Assembly: GCA_045223915.1 (NCBI GenBank)
Contig: JBGUZU010000015.1
Coordinates: 62,001-126,000 of the forward strand
Length of the DNA: 64,000 bases
Direction: 5' to 3'
DNA from: Ruminimicrobiellum sp045223915
Lineage (GTDB): Bacteria; Elusimicrobiota; Endomicrobiia; Endomicrobiales; Endomicrobiaceae
Part shown: positions 25,661 through 35,891 of the stretch, one piece after another
Layout of the letters: each line of letters starts with the position of its first letter
Numbering within the stretch: the first letter of the stretch is position 1
The notes under the pieces: generated by a model
What the model was told of the DNA's origin: nothing
The model's database searches: none
The model's input: only the letters and a program-made list of their open reading frames with translations
Program-made: the position numbers and the translations under genes

Positions 25661-25689
25661 TTGACAAAATCATGTTTTTCTTATATACT
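25661..25689 (+). promoter_or_regulatory. Promoter of the RND efflux operon
   Basis: TTGACA (25661-25666), 17-base spacer, TATACT (25684-25689). Near-consensus; transcript start about 25696, 20 bases before the GTG start with AAAGGAAA between. Confidence 0.8.
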
Positions 25690-25715
25690 TCTATAGATAG
25701 TAAAAGGAAAATTTT

Positions 25716-27131
25716 GTGATAAAAAAAATAACGGTTTTAGCAATTATAGGGTTCTTGTTTGCCCAGCCTTGTTTTTGTATGGATGAGTTTCTTGAAGAAT
25801 GTCTTAAACTTGCACAGGCACGAGACCAAAAAATAGCAGTGGCCGCAGAACAGGTGGATTTAGCTCAATTAAGAGTTGTAAATGCCATCCGTTCTCATTT
25901 TCCTCAGTTATATTTACAGAGTGAGCAATCTAAAGGTAAAACCAAATTATTTAAGGATATAGAAAGCGAAAGTACATTGGATAGTGAATATAAATCCGAA
26001 AGTATAGGTGCGAGAGCTTCGATGCCCATATATACGGGTGGTGCGAACAAAGCAAACTATAAGTATAACAAGATGATGAAAGATGCTGCAAAGTATAATT
26101 ATACTAAGGCTAAAGAAGATTTGTATGCAAATGTAAAACTTGCTTATTATGAGTATCTCACATTGAAAATGGAATATGCGGCTTTAAGTAAAGCTTTTGA
26201 ACAAGTGGAAACTTTATTTTTAAAAACGAGAGTTGAATATAAAGCAAGAGCTATATCGAATCTTGATTTGGCGGAATCGGAAAATTTTAGAGATAAAGTA
26301 GCAAATCTTTTAAGTTCTTCAAGAATAAATCTTGAATTTTCTACAAAAAAGTTAATAGAAGTTGTTGGGGTAAATACATTAGAAGAAATCCCGGCAACGG
26401 TGTCAGACGAGTTGCCTTCGGATGCTTTTGAAATAGCTTTTACAGCACAAGATTGTATAAGTTTTGTTCAATCTAACAATCTTGATGTTCAACTTGCAAA
26501 ATTACAACTTGAAATGGCTGAGCAGAAAATTAAAATGAGCAAATCCAAAGTTCATCCGCAGTTGGTTGTGGAAGGCTTTTACGGCAAAACCGGTGAAGCT
26601 TTTGTTACCGAACCGTTGGAACTTACAACTCAATGGTCTTTAGCGGCAAAACTTTCGTGGGGTTTATGGGGAAATTCACTTGCAGCAAGTTACAGTATGG
26701 ATAGAACAGATCCTGCAACGATTGTTGATGCAAGTAAAAGAACGGAAGTTGATACTTTTTCCGTACAGTTAGGTGTTTTAGATGATATACAATATTTTAT
26801 AGACACAAAAGAAAGTGCTGTTTCTCAAAGACAATTAAATGCGGAATTGATGGATTTATTGAAAAACAGCAGATTATCCGTTGAAAAGGCATATAATGAA
26901 TATATTCTTTCTTTGAATAATGCGAGAACGACAAGAAACGAGTTAACCGTTAAAGAAAGAAAACTTGCACTTTTGAAAAAAAGAAATGATTTATATGAAG
27001 TGGAAACAGTAGCTCTTATGGAAGAAAGTTGGAATTATGCCGAGGCTATAGCCGCTTTTGCAAAGGCACTCTATGCCAATCATGCGGCAATAATAGAGTT
27101 GGAAAAACTTACTTTGATGAGTTTAAGATAA
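25716..27131 (+). CDS. TolC-family outer membrane efflux protein
   Basis: 471 residues, GTG start with AAAGGA site. Signal peptide (ITVLAIIGFLFAQPCFC), then long helices of the outer-membrane-efflux family: AAEQVDLAQLRVVNAIRS, MPIYTGGANKANYKY, YKARAISNLDLAESEN, KMSKSKVHPQLVVEGFYG. The cysteine after the signal could be lipidated (QPCFC). First gene of an operon with one adaptor and two RND pumps. Confidence 0.9.
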   Translation: MIKKITVLAIIGFLFAQPCFCMDEFLEECLKLAQARDQKIAVAAEQVDLAQLRVVNAIRSHFPQLYLQSEQSKGKTKLFKDIESESTLDSEYKSESIGARASMPIYTGGANKANYKYNKMMKDAAKYNYTKAKEDLYANVKLAYYEYLTLKMEYAALSKAFEQVETLFLKTRVEYKARAISNLDLAESENFRDKVANLLSSSRINLEFSTKKLIEVVGVNTLEEIPATVSDELPSDAFEIAFTAQDCISFVQSNNLDVQLAKLQLEMAEQKIKMSKSKVHPQLVVEGFYGKTGEAFVTEPLELTTQWSLAAKLSWGLWGNSLAASYSMDRTDPATIVDASKRTEVDTFSVQLGVLDDIQYFIDTKESAVSQRQLNAELMDLLKNSRLSVEKAYNEYILSLNNARTTRNELTVKERKLALLKKRNDLYEVETVALMEESWNYAEAIAAFAKALYANHAAIIELEKLTLMSLR

Positions 27132-27151
27132 TTTTTTTTTGGAGGAATATT

Positions 27152-28381
27152 TTGAATTTCAAGTATTTATATTACAAGTTTATAGAAAGTGTAACTTACA
27201 GGTATAATCAAATATCGCAAAAGTATCCGAGATTTAAAAGAAATGCAATGATTACACTTGCGTGTTTAGCTCTTATTCTTTTGGGTGTTTTGATTTACTT
27301 TATTTATTTTGCGAAAGAGAAAGTTGTCGAAGAAAAACAGGATATGATAACTGTAAAAGTTAAAAAAGCTAAAAAAGAAGATTATAAAGATACATACACA
27401 ACAATGGGAACGATAAAAGGTGCCGTAGAAAATGAAATGAGATTTGAACTTGACGGACAACTTGCATCTTATAACTACAAAGAAGGCGCAAGACTAAAAC
27501 AAGGTGATGTTATTTGTTCTTTGGATCCGAAAGATGCTATGACAAAAGCTGACTATGCACAAAGCAAATATAAGAGTGAAGTTTCTGCATATAACTCCGC
27601 TATGGAAAGATACAAAGTTTATGAAGAGTTGTACAGAATGAAAGCTCTTTCGGAAAGTAAATTATATGAAGCAAAATATGAAATTCAGTCTGCTCGTTCG
27701 AAAGTAAAAGCTGCTTTATCCGAAGTGGAACTTTCTCAATCGAATTTGGCAAAAACAAATATGTTGGCACCAAGTGACGGAATTTTGGCCGAGATAATAA
27801 TAAAACCCGGTGATTACATTACACCACAAGATGTTATAGCAAAATTTATAAGCGATAAAGGAACAAACTTTGAAGTTGATATTCCTGAAAAAGATGTTCA
27901 TAAACTTGCTGTAGGTCAAACAGTGACAATTAATTGTGATTCTTATCACGGTAAAGAATTTATCGGAACGTTAACGGAAATTGCTCCGACGGTTAAAGAA
28001 AGGACAAGAACATCAACAATAAAAGTAAGTGTTGAAAACGATGAAGGAAAATTAAGATCGGGTATGTTCGGAAGAGGAGTAATATTACTTAAAGAGTTGA
28101 AAGACGTTATGCTTGTTCCAAATGATAGTATAGTTTCTTTGGGAGAAAATGCCTTTTTGGTTCCTGTAGTGTCTCCCGATTACAGAACACCGGGAGAAGG
28201 AACAGTTTTGATGAGACCTTGTCAGTTGGGTGAAAAGTTAACGGATAAAACGGTTGTAGAACAAGGTATTCAAATAGGTGAACTTGTTGTTATAGAAACT
28301 CAGGGACAATTAAGTGACGGTATGAAAGTTAAGTTCTTGGAAGCAATAGAAGATACTGTTAATACAACTCCGAAAAAATAA
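27152..28381 (+). CDS. RND efflux periplasmic adaptor (HlyD/AcrA type)
   Basis: 409 residues, inner-membrane anchored by one helix (about 31-54). Lipoyl half DGQLASYNYKEGARLKQGD, then a full helical hairpin (about 130-195, KMKALSESKLYEAKYEIQ-type heptads), second lipoyl half PSDGILAEIIIKPGDYI and barrel DVHKLAVGQTVTI. The frame is open upstream into tolC, but GGAGG at 27141 is followed 6 bases later by TTG at 27152, the likely start. Unlike the MacA-like protein at 17750, this one has the TolC-docking hairpin. Confidence 0.88.
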   Translation: MNFKYLYYKFIESVTYRYNQISQKYPRFKRNAMITLACLALILLGVLIYFIYFAKEKVVEEKQDMITVKVKKAKKEDYKDTYTTMGTIKGAVENEMRFELDGQLASYNYKEGARLKQGDVICSLDPKDAMTKADYAQSKYKSEVSAYNSAMERYKVYEELYRMKALSESKLYEAKYEIQSARSKVKAALSEVELSQSNLAKTNMLAPSDGILAEIIIKPGDYITPQDVIAKFISDKGTNFEVDIPEKDVHKLAVGQTVTINCDSYHGKEFIGTLTEIAPTVKERTRTSTIKVSVENDEGKLRSGMFGRGVILLKELKDVMLVPNDSIVSLGENAFLVPVVSPDYRTPGEGTVLMRPCQLGEKLTDKTVVEQGIQIGELVVIETQGQLSDGMKVKFLEAIEDTVNTTPKK

Positions 28382-28563
28382 AAATAAGTTTATAGGGCGA
28401 TAAACTTTTTGCGGAACAAAAAGTTGTTTGAATGGATGAATGGTTTTTACGACAAAACAACTAATCTTCCAAGGATCTTATACCCCAATAAACTAACAGA
28501 TAAAAAGTCCGTAGGCCACCGATGTATATTTTTGATATGCAATTGCAGTTCAAAGGATAATAA
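28382..28563. repeat. Spacer with degenerate repeat remnants
   Basis: No gene. TTTATAGGGCGATAAAC and an AACTTTTTGCG-GAA-C-AAAAAGTT palindrome (28403-28424), GAATGGATGAATGG units and TAATCTTCCAAGGATC resemble the other intergenic repeats in weakened form. It interrupts the adaptor-RND operon without an evident terminator. Confidence 0.4.
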
Positions 28564-31500
28564 ATGATAGAATTCGGAATAAAAAAACCGGTAACAACTT
28601 TAATGCTTGTTATTGCCATGATTTTATTTTCCGCTATCACAACCTTCAGAATCCCGGTAGAATTAAATCCAAGTGCACAATCCGGTTTAGTAAGTGTTAT
28701 TACAAGGCTAAGAGGCGGTGTTGCCGCCAGTGAAGTTGAAAAGTATGTGACAAAACCGTTGGAAGAAGTATTTGCCGAACTTAACGGTTTAAAAGAAATG
28801 ATTTCTTCTTCAAAAGAATCCGAATCCAACATTATGATGATGTTCCATCATAATGTTGATACCGATTTCATTGTTATCGATATAAGAGAAAAAATAGCAA
28901 TGATAAAACATAACCTGCCAAAAGAGACGGAAAAACCTATCATTGCAAAATTTGAACAATCAGACAGCCCAATATTAATATTGTCTTTAAGTTCCGAGGA
29001 AAAAACTCCGGAACAATTAAGAGAAATTGCCGAAGAACAATTAAAAGAAAAAATCATGAGAGTTGCAGGTGTTGCAAATGTTGAGTTCGGAGGAGGAAGA
29101 GAAAGAAAGTTTTTAATAGAAATGGATAATGCCAAACTTTTGGGATACAAACTTTCTATCCTTGAAGTTGTTCAAAAAATTAATCTTGCAAACTTATCAA
29201 TTTCGGCAGGAGAAATTACCAGAAACAGTAACAAATTCGTTATAAGAGCTACCGGTGAATATAACAGTATAGAAGAAATACAAAATACTGCCATAGCTAT
29301 TACTCCTTCAGGTTCAATAGTAAGAATAGGAGATATTGCCTCTATTAGAGATTCTTATTACGAGCCGACATCTTACTCAAGACTTAATGTTCAAGATGTG
29401 GTTTCTATTTATATCCAAAAAGAGTCAACCGCGAACACAATAACAGTTGCAAAAGAAGCATTACAAATTATCGATAAACTCAAAGAAATATTAGATCCGG
29501 ATATTAATATAACTATCGTTAAGAACGATGCCGAATATATTCAAAAAGCAATTTCTTCGCTTGTTGAAGCACTTGTTCTCGGCGGTATAATTCTTGCTGG
29601 GGTATTGTTCCTTTTTATGAAAAACGTAAGAAGTATTTTTATAGTTGCAACGACCATGCCGTTAAGTTTGTTTATGTGTATTATTCTTATGTATTTTACA
29701 AACCAAACATTTAATATTATGACATTAAGCGGTCTTGCTATGGGTATGGCTAATGTTATGGATAACTCTATTGTTGTGCTTGAAAATATTGCTTTTCACC
29801 ATCACAGAAAAACTTTTGCCACAAAAGCCGAACTTGTTGTTAAAGGAACAGCTGAACTTTGGCAACCGATATTTGCATCTACCGTTACTACCATAATTGT
29901 ATTTTTACCGTTAGTATTTTTGGAACCGGAAATAAGACAGATGTATGTTCCGTTCGGTTTAACGATAACTTTTGCATTGGTAGCTTCCGTTGTTGCAACT
30001 ATGATGTTTATTCCTACGGAAATTTACAGATGGCAAAATAAGTTCGATTTGGATTTTCAAAGATGGTACATAAAAGTAAGACATGTTTACGGTAGGATAT
30101 TAAAGTTTTGTTTTAAGTGGCAAACATATGTTTGGTTATTCACATTGCTTCTATTTTTAATATCGGCAAAAATAATGATGACAAGAGATTCCGAATTTAT
30201 GGACCCGGGTAGTGTTAATACTTTTCGTATAGGAATTCAGTTTCCTCCCGCTACAAGAATAGAAGTTTCGAATGAAGTTGTAAGAAAAATGGAACAAGCC
30301 TTAATGGGTTACCATGATTGGGTTGAAAGAGTTTCTTCAAAAGTTGAAAAACTTCATACATTCGTTGAAGTAACGGTTTATGAAAGGCCGGAAGAATTTA
30401 AGGAAGAATTCAGAAAAAGATTCGGAGAATTTTCTCCGGCTTTTGTATATTTTCAGGATTCGCAAAGTTCCGCTTCAAAAGAAATATATATAGATTTTTA
30501 CGGGCAGAATTATGATACATTAAAACAACTTGCATTTTCTGCTTCCGGTAGATTGCAGCAGGTAAAAGGTCTTACAGATGTTAAAATAAGAATGAGAGAA
30601 GATGAGCCGGAAGTAATTTTGACTGTCGATTATGATAGACTGGCTGTTTTCGGTTTAACGACATATTATTTCAGTAATACGTTACATTGTCAATTAAGAG
30701 GTCTTATTGCGACTCAGTACAGAACGGAAGGTAAACAGATAGAAACTATTTGCAGACTCTATCCCGATAGTATTACAAATGTTGAACAGATTCCGTTTAT
30801 AGGTGTGGTCAATCCGAGAAAAGATGTTGTATATGTCGGACAGGTTACCGACATGAGTCAACTTAAATCAAATCAGGAAATTTGGAGAAAAAATAAAAAA
30901 AGATTTATACAGATAAGCGCCAACAGGGCAAAAATCGGACTTACGACCGCGGCCGAAAAAATAAAAGCAACATTAAAGGGTGTGGCATTTCCTCAAGATT
31001 ATTCGTTTAATATTTCCGGTGATTACGAAAAGACCGTTAAAAACAGAGGGCAATTTATGCTTGCCGTTGCGCTTGTTATTATACTTATATTTTTTGTTCT
31101 TGCATCTATATTTGAATCTTATATGCAACCGGCTTTAATAATGTTTGCTTTACCTTTGAGTATGATAGGAGTAGCTTTTTCGTTATGGGTATTTAAAAAA
31201 CCTATCAGTTTGGGCGTGTGGATAGGTATAATGATTTTGTTCGGTTGTATTGTGTACAGTTCCATTATTATTGTCGATAAAATAAATCAAAGACGAGTCG
31301 GCAGAACAAATTTATTAAGAGTTATTTTTGAAAGTTGTAAAGAAAGATTAAGACCGGAACTTATAACCATGCTTATGAAAACGTTGGGACTGTTGCCTAT
31401 GGTTTTAAGTAGGGATGAGTCAGCTTCCATGTGGAGATCATTGGGACTTACGGTTTTATGCGGTACCATAACGGGAACATTGCTTACAATGCTTATAATT

Positions 31501-31647
31501 CCGACGGCATATTATGTATTGGAAAGGCCCAAAAGCAGCTTCTATAAATTCTTTAAAGCACTCGGACTTATGTTTTTATTTGATTTATTTATTAAAATAT
31601 ATAAGAAGTTTGCAAATAGAAACAGAGAAGATTTTGAAAATATATAG
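28564..31647 (+). CDS. RND-family efflux permease (first of two)
   Basis: 1027 residues with the RND plan: TM1 (about 12-30), porter domain PN1/PN2, six helices (about 340-540), second periplasmic half, six C-terminal helices. Start IEFGIKKPVTTLMLV is typical. TM4 reads GMANVMDNSIVVLENI, keeping one of the two acidic proton-relay positions (DD in AcrB, DN here). TM10 reads ILFGCIVYSSIIIVDK, without the AcrB lysine; this variant is common in HAE1-like pumps. Probably works with the neighbouring permease and adaptor. Confidence 0.93.
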   Translation: MIEFGIKKPVTTLMLVIAMILFSAITTFRIPVELNPSAQSGLVSVITRLRGGVAASEVEKYVTKPLEEVFAELNGLKEMISSSKESESNIMMMFHHNVDTDFIVIDIREKIAMIKHNLPKETEKPIIAKFEQSDSPILILSLSSEEKTPEQLREIAEEQLKEKIMRVAGVANVEFGGGRERKFLIEMDNAKLLGYKLSILEVVQKINLANLSISAGEITRNSNKFVIRATGEYNSIEEIQNTAIAITPSGSIVRIGDIASIRDSYYEPTSYSRLNVQDVVSIYIQKESTANTITVAKEALQIIDKLKEILDPDINITIVKNDAEYIQKAISSLVEALVLGGIILAGVLFLFMKNVRSIFIVATTMPLSLFMCIILMYFTNQTFNIMTLSGLAMGMANVMDNSIVVLENIAFHHHRKTFATKAELVVKGTAELWQPIFASTVTTIIVFLPLVFLEPEIRQMYVPFGLTITFALVASVVATMMFIPTEIYRWQNKFDLDFQRWYIKVRHVYGRILKFCFKWQTYVWLFTLLLFLISAKIMMTRDSEFMDPGSVNTFRIGIQFPPATRIEVSNEVVRKMEQALMGYHDWVERVSSKVEKLHTFVEVTVYERPEEFKEEFRKRFGEFSPAFVYFQDSQSSASKEIYIDFYGQNYDTLKQLAFSASGRLQQVKGLTDVKIRMREDEPEVILTVDYDRLAVFGLTTYYFSNTLHCQLRGLIATQYRTEGKQIETICRLYPDSITNVEQIPFIGVVNPRKDVVYVGQVTDMSQLKSNQEIWRKNKKRFIQISANRAKIGLTTAAEKIKATLKGVAFPQDYSFNISGDYEKTVKNRGQFMLAVALVIILIFFVLASIFESYMQPALIMFALPLSMIGVAFSLWVFKKPISLGVWIGIMILFGCIVYSSIIIVDKINQRRVGRTNLLRVIFESCKERLRPELITMLMKTLGLLPMVLSRDESASMWRSLGLTVLCGTITGTLLTMLIIPTAYYVLERPKSSFYKFFKALGLMFLFDLFIKIYKKFANRNREDFENI

Positions 31648-31704
31648 TAATTGCAGAAGATCAGAAGATTGGAAGATTTGAAGGTTGGAAGAAAAACGGA
31701 AAAC
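31648..31704. repeat. Short GAAGATTGGAAG tract between the two RND genes
   Basis: Tandem imperfect 8-9-base units (AGAAGATTGGAAGATTTG, GGTTGGAAG) of the same family as 12265 and 60645. Located inside the operon just before the ribosome site of the next gene. Confidence 0.6.
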
Positions 31705-31727
31705 TAAAAAAGAAGAGAGAAAAAATT

Positions 31728-34700
31728 ATGAGTTTATTAAGATTGCCTGTAGATAGACCGGTAACAACCGTTATGATATTTTTGGCTGTAATACTTATGG
31801 GTGTTATTGCCTGGACAAAAATCCCTCAGGAATTATTTCCTGCAATGGAATATCCTCAAATTACAATTGTTACAAAATATGAAGGTGCGGGACCTGAGGA
31901 ATCCGAAAAATTGATAAGTAAACTCATAGAAGAGTCTGCAGGGACTGTTAAAAAAATTAAGAGAGTGTCATCAATATCCAAAGAAGGTGTTTCTATTGTT
32001 TCTTGTGAATTTTTATGGGGAACAAATATGGATTTTGCTTCAATGGATATAAGAGAAAAAATAGATTTGATAAAAGAATCTTTACCTAAAGATGCTCTTG
32101 ATCCTGTGGTATTGAAATATAATCCTATGCAGGTAGAAGCAATGATTTTATCCGCCACATATAAAGATATGCAACCTACATTAATGGAAATGGCCGATTT
32201 AAGACACATGTTGAAGAAAAATATTAAAGATGAATTTGAAAGGTTGGAAGGTGTTGCAAAAGTAGATTTAAAAGGTGGAGAACAAAAAGAAATTTTGGTG
32301 GAAATTGATAAAGGAAGACTTCTCGCAAATCAGTTGGCAATCACGGATGTTATTACCTCTTTGCAGACAGCAAATATTACTTATCCTGCCGGAACAATTA
32401 AAGAAGAAAAACACGAGTATATAGTTAAAACCGTAGGTGAATTTAAAGGTATCGAAGATATTGAAAATCTTTCATTCGGCAAACAAGATCAACAACAGGG
32501 AAATGCAAGATATAGAAGAGACAGGACCTATCAGGGTGAAACCGGTGAAAAAATTGTTTATATGCGAGATGTGGCAGATGTAAAAGAATCTCTGCAAGAC
32601 AGAAAAGGTATGTCCAGATACAATTCGCAAGATAATATTTCTATCGGAGTTTATCCACAGTCCGGAGCAAACCTTATAAATATGTCTAAAGTGGTTCATG
32701 ATAAATTGGAGGATATTAAAGAAAAACTTCCGGATAATGTAGATATAAAAGTAATTTATGATCAGTCTATATTTATTAAACAATCGTTGACAAGTATTTA
32801 TCAATCCGGTTTACAAGGTATATTGTTAACTTTCATATTACTGTATTTCTTTATGGAAAGTTTTGTAGGTTCTGCAATTATTAATACTGCAATTCCTATA
32901 AGTTTGTGCGTTACATTAAGTATCATGTACTTCCAAGGGATAACAATTAACTCCATGTCTCTGGGAGGATTAACTATCGGTATCGGTATGGTTGTTGATA
33001 ACGGTAACGTTGTTATAGAAAATATTTTAATGGCACTTCACCGAAATAAGCACTTACCGAAAAAAGAATGTATTTATCAAGCTTCGTCTACACTTCTTGC
33101 ACCTATTTTAAGTTCTACAATTACCACCATTGCAATATTTATACCTTTTGTATTTGTTGCAGGTATGATAGGACAATTGTTTAAACAACTTGCTTTAACA
33201 ATAACTTATGCTATGATAGCGTCTATCTTTTCGGCTATGTTTTTGGTTCCGAGACTTTCACTTACGGCAAATGTTCACAATATTTCAGTTACCGCGGGAA
33301 GAAAAGCAATACAGGAATATTTTGTCCCCATTTTAAAGTCAACACTTAATTTAAAAGCTTTACAAGTTTTCACTTTTGTACTTTTATATGCATTACTTGG
33401 AGCTATGATAGTTTATTTTATACCTAAAGAGTTTATGGCAAAATCCGATGAAAGAAGGTTTGTATTAAATGTTGCAATGCATCCTGATACTCCTCTTGAA
33501 ATTACGGATACTGTTGTAAGAAAAATAGAAAAGGCAATTTCGAAATATGATGAAGTAAAAGATGTTTCAACGACGGTAGGTTCTACCGGAGAAGATAATA
33601 GCGGAGGCGGAATAGAAACTTCCGGAAGCTATCAGGCAAGAATAATAACGAATTTAACTTCAAAAGGTATGTCAACAAATGAAATTGTTGCCGATTTAAG
33701 TGACGAAATAAAAAAATGGAATATAAAAGATTTGGATGTTGAATTTATTACTCAACAAGGTCTTTTCGGGTCCGGCATAGGTTCTACTGCCGGTGTTACT
33801 GTCGAATTAAAAGGTAAAGAGTTATCGAAGCTTAGAGAGTATGCTGATAAGTTGAAAGGGCAAATGGAAGGTATGCCTCAGTTTTATGGTATTAAAATTG
33901 ATCCTTCAGATGAAGTTCCGGAACTCAGACTTACAATAGACAGAGAAAGAGCATCATTGTTCGGTTTGTCCACTCAGGATATTGCAGCCATGACTCTTGC
34001 CGGTATTAAAGGTTTTGTTGCAACAAAATTAAAATTACCCGATGATGAAATGGATATAAGAGTAAGAATGCAACCGAAAGACAGAGATACATTGGATAAA
34101 GTTTTGGAAATGACCGCATATTCACAATGGGGTATGACTATTCAGTTAAAGCAGATTGCTCAGGCAAATTTTGTAAAAACATTACCTGCAATTAAAAGAA
34201 TTGAGGGAGAAAGAACATACCTTGTTACGGCAAATGTTAAAGGAAACTTTACTTCCGCAGTTGGTGAGTTACAAGAATTGTTGGATGATTCATATAACAA
34301 TAAAGATGTAAACACTTTTATTACCGGAGAAATGCTTGCAATGAAAGAGGCTTTATCTCAGGTATCTTTTGCGTTAATATTGGGTATAGTAATTATTTAT
34401 ATGATACTTGCGTCGGAATTTGAATCTTTGTTGCAACCCATAATAGTTATGACTGCCGTTCCGTTAGGTATCATAGGCTCTTTACTTACTTTACTTGTTA
34501 CAGGCCAATCAATCAACTCGATATCGATGTTGGGTATAATAATGTTAGTGGGTAACGTTGTTAATATTTCTATTTTGCTTGTGGACAGATACAATTTCCA
34601 TCTTGCTAAAGATCCGGAAAAGTATACGGATATGCTTGAACTAAAAAAAATGGTCGTTTCAACTACCTCGGATCATTTGAGACCTATCATAATGACAACG

Positions 34701-34892
34701 TTAACTACCGTTGTAGGTCTTATTCCGTTGGCACTCGGACTTGGTGAAGGTGCTACAACCAACCAGCCTATGGCTATAGCGGTGTGCGGTGGTCTTACTT
34801 TTGCATTAGGGCTTGCATTACTATTTGTTCCGTTTATTTATTTGTTCTCTAAAGGCATGAGAAACAGAAGAGATGAAGAAATTATTTATTAG
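31728..34892 (+). CDS. RND-family efflux permease (second of two)
   Basis: 1054 residues, same architecture as the preceding gene. N-terminal LPVDRPVTTVMIFLAV, TM4 GIGMVVDNGNVVIENI, TM10 IIMLVGNVVNISILLVDRYN, and a Gly/Ser-rich docking-loop region (GGGIETSGSYQARI). Tandem unlike RND permeases often form mixed trimers, as MdtB-MdtC do; this is an inference here. The stop codon lies at the apex of a perfect hairpin. Confidence 0.94.
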   Translation: MSLLRLPVDRPVTTVMIFLAVILMGVIAWTKIPQELFPAMEYPQITIVTKYEGAGPEESEKLISKLIEESAGTVKKIKRVSSISKEGVSIVSCEFLWGTNMDFASMDIREKIDLIKESLPKDALDPVVLKYNPMQVEAMILSATYKDMQPTLMEMADLRHMLKKNIKDEFERLEGVAKVDLKGGEQKEILVEIDKGRLLANQLAITDVITSLQTANITYPAGTIKEEKHEYIVKTVGEFKGIEDIENLSFGKQDQQQGNARYRRDRTYQGETGEKIVYMRDVADVKESLQDRKGMSRYNSQDNISIGVYPQSGANLINMSKVVHDKLEDIKEKLPDNVDIKVIYDQSIFIKQSLTSIYQSGLQGILLTFILLYFFMESFVGSAIINTAIPISLCVTLSIMYFQGITINSMSLGGLTIGIGMVVDNGNVVIENILMALHRNKHLPKKECIYQASSTLLAPILSSTITTIAIFIPFVFVAGMIGQLFKQLALTITYAMIASIFSAMFLVPRLSLTANVHNISVTAGRKAIQEYFVPILKSTLNLKALQVFTFVLLYALLGAMIVYFIPKEFMAKSDERRFVLNVAMHPDTPLEITDTVVRKIEKAISKYDEVKDVSTTVGSTGEDNSGGGIETSGSYQARIITNLTSKGMSTNEIVADLSDEIKKWNIKDLDVEFITQQGLFGSGIGSTAGVTVELKGKELSKLREYADKLKGQMEGMPQFYGIKIDPSDEVPELRLTIDRERASLFGLSTQDIAAMTLAGIKGFVATKLKLPDDEMDIRVRMQPKDRDTLDKVLEMTAYSQWGMTIQLKQIAQANFVKTLPAIKRIEGERTYLVTANVKGNFTSAVGELQELLDDSYNNKDVNTFITGEMLAMKEALSQVSFALILGIVIIYMILASEFESLLQPIIVMTAVPLGIIGSLLTLLVTGQSINSISMLGIIMLVGNVVNISILLVDRYNFHLAKDPEKYTDMLELKKMVVSTTSDHLRPIIMTTLTTVVGLIPLALGLGEGATTNQPMAIAVCGGLTFALGLALLFVPFIYLFSKGMRNRRDEEIIY

Positions 34893-34907
34893 TATTAATA
34901 AATAATT
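34880..34907. terminator. Convergent hairpin at the RND gene end, stop codon at apex
   Basis: Perfect 12-bp stem AATTATTTATTA (34880-34891) / TAATAAATAATT (34896-34907), loop GTAT. The TAG stop (34890-34892) sits at the arm-loop junction. ATTTTT follows on the plus strand. Also lies just downstream of the convergent minus-strand gene. Confidence 0.65.
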
Positions 34908-34911
34908 ATTT

Positions 34912-35373
34912 TTAGACAGCTTGTTTTTGTTTGCTTTTGTCGTCTTCTTTTTTCTTTTTTAAATATTTAAGATATTCGGGAAAAGATACGGTTCCTGCTT
35001 CTTTTTTCTTTTCTTTATCGTAAATTCTTACAAAGGCACCGTATTTATTTGTAAGCTCTATTTTTTCTAAATCATCCGATACTTGATTATCAAACCATGC
35101 CGATGCAACAATATCGTTGTCTATTCTTCTTGTTTTTGTTAAAGATACAAGTTCCGTTCTCAATATTTTTTTTATTTCATCAAGAAGAGGAGTTGCTTCT
35201 TTAAAAACGACATACAAAATTACGGGATATTCTTTATTATATTGCTTTATTTGGACTTGATAGTTTTCTCTGTCTATTGTTTTTATTTGTACATCTTCGG
35301 TATTTTCGGCAAAACAAAAAGTCGGTAATATAAATAAAGAGAAAACAAAAATATTTTTAAATAAATTTTTCAT
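34912..35373 (-). CDS. Secreted protein of unknown function
   Basis: 153 residues. Signal peptide (LFKNIFVFSLFILPTFCFA), mature domain with YQVQIKQYNKEYPVILYVVF and a Lys-rich C-terminus (LKKKKEDDKSKQKQ). No family recognised. Start overlaps the aroK stop by ATGA, so it is the last gene of an aroC-aroK-secreted protein unit. A link to shikimate metabolism is not implied by its sequence. Confidence 0.75.
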   Translation of the reverse strand: MKNLFKNIFVFSLFILPTFCFAENTEDVQIKTIDRENYQVQIKQYNKEYPVILYVVFKEATPLLDEIKKILRTELVSLTKTRRIDNDIVASAWFDNQVSDDLEKIELTNKYGAFVRIYDKEKKKEAGTVSFPEYLKYLKKKKEDDKSKQKQAV

Positions 35374-35891
35374 TTTAAAATATCCTTTACGAGTTTATGT
35401 TCCAATATTTTTTCTACAACTTGTTCCGGAGTTAAGTTGTCAGTGTTTATTGCAAAAGCACATTGTTCGTATGCCTTTTGCCTTTGAGCCAACAATTTTT
35501 TTATTCCTTCCAACGGATTTAACATTTGTTTTATTAAAGGTCTTGTATCGTATTCGTATAATCTTTTAAATATGTGTTCGGGTGAAGCATATAAGTTTAT
35601 TATTATTCCGTTTTTGTTTAAATTCTTAACATTTACGGGATTAACTACAACTCCTCCGCCGCAAGAAATAACACAATCTTCAAGATTAGATATTAAAGCA
35701 ATAGTTTCTGTTTCGAATTCTCTGAATTTCGGTTCGCCGATTCTTTTAAAAATTTCTTTTATCGATGCACCTAACTTTTCCTCAATAACTTGATCCGTAT
35801 CAAAAAATTGTCTGTGTAACTCTTCAGCCAACAACTGTCCTACCGTTGTTTTGCCTGTTCCCATAAATCCCGTTAAAACAATATTTTTCAT
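35370..35891 (-). CDS. aroK: Shikimate kinase
   Basis: Phosphorylates shikimate at O3 in the chorismate pathway. Walker A GFMGTGKTTVGQLLA, substrate-binding FFDTDQVIEEKLG (Asp pair), FREFE with arginine, GGGVVVNP and lid with TRPLIKQ. 173 residues is normal. Its ATG overlaps the aroC stop by one base. Confidence 0.96.
   Translation of the reverse strand: MKNIVLTGFMGTGKTTVGQLLAEELHRQFFDTDQVIEEKLGASIKEIFKRIGEPKFREFETETIALISNLEDCVISCGGGVVVNPVNVKNLNKNGIIINLYASPEHIFKRLYEYDTRPLIKQMLNPLEGIKKLLAQRQKAYEQCAFAINTDNLTPEQVVEKILEHKLVKDILK

Noticed and set aside
27029..27151. Upstream extension of the RND adaptor
   Set aside because: Overlaps the end of tolC in another frame; GGAGG plus TTG at 27152 gives a normal membrane anchor start.
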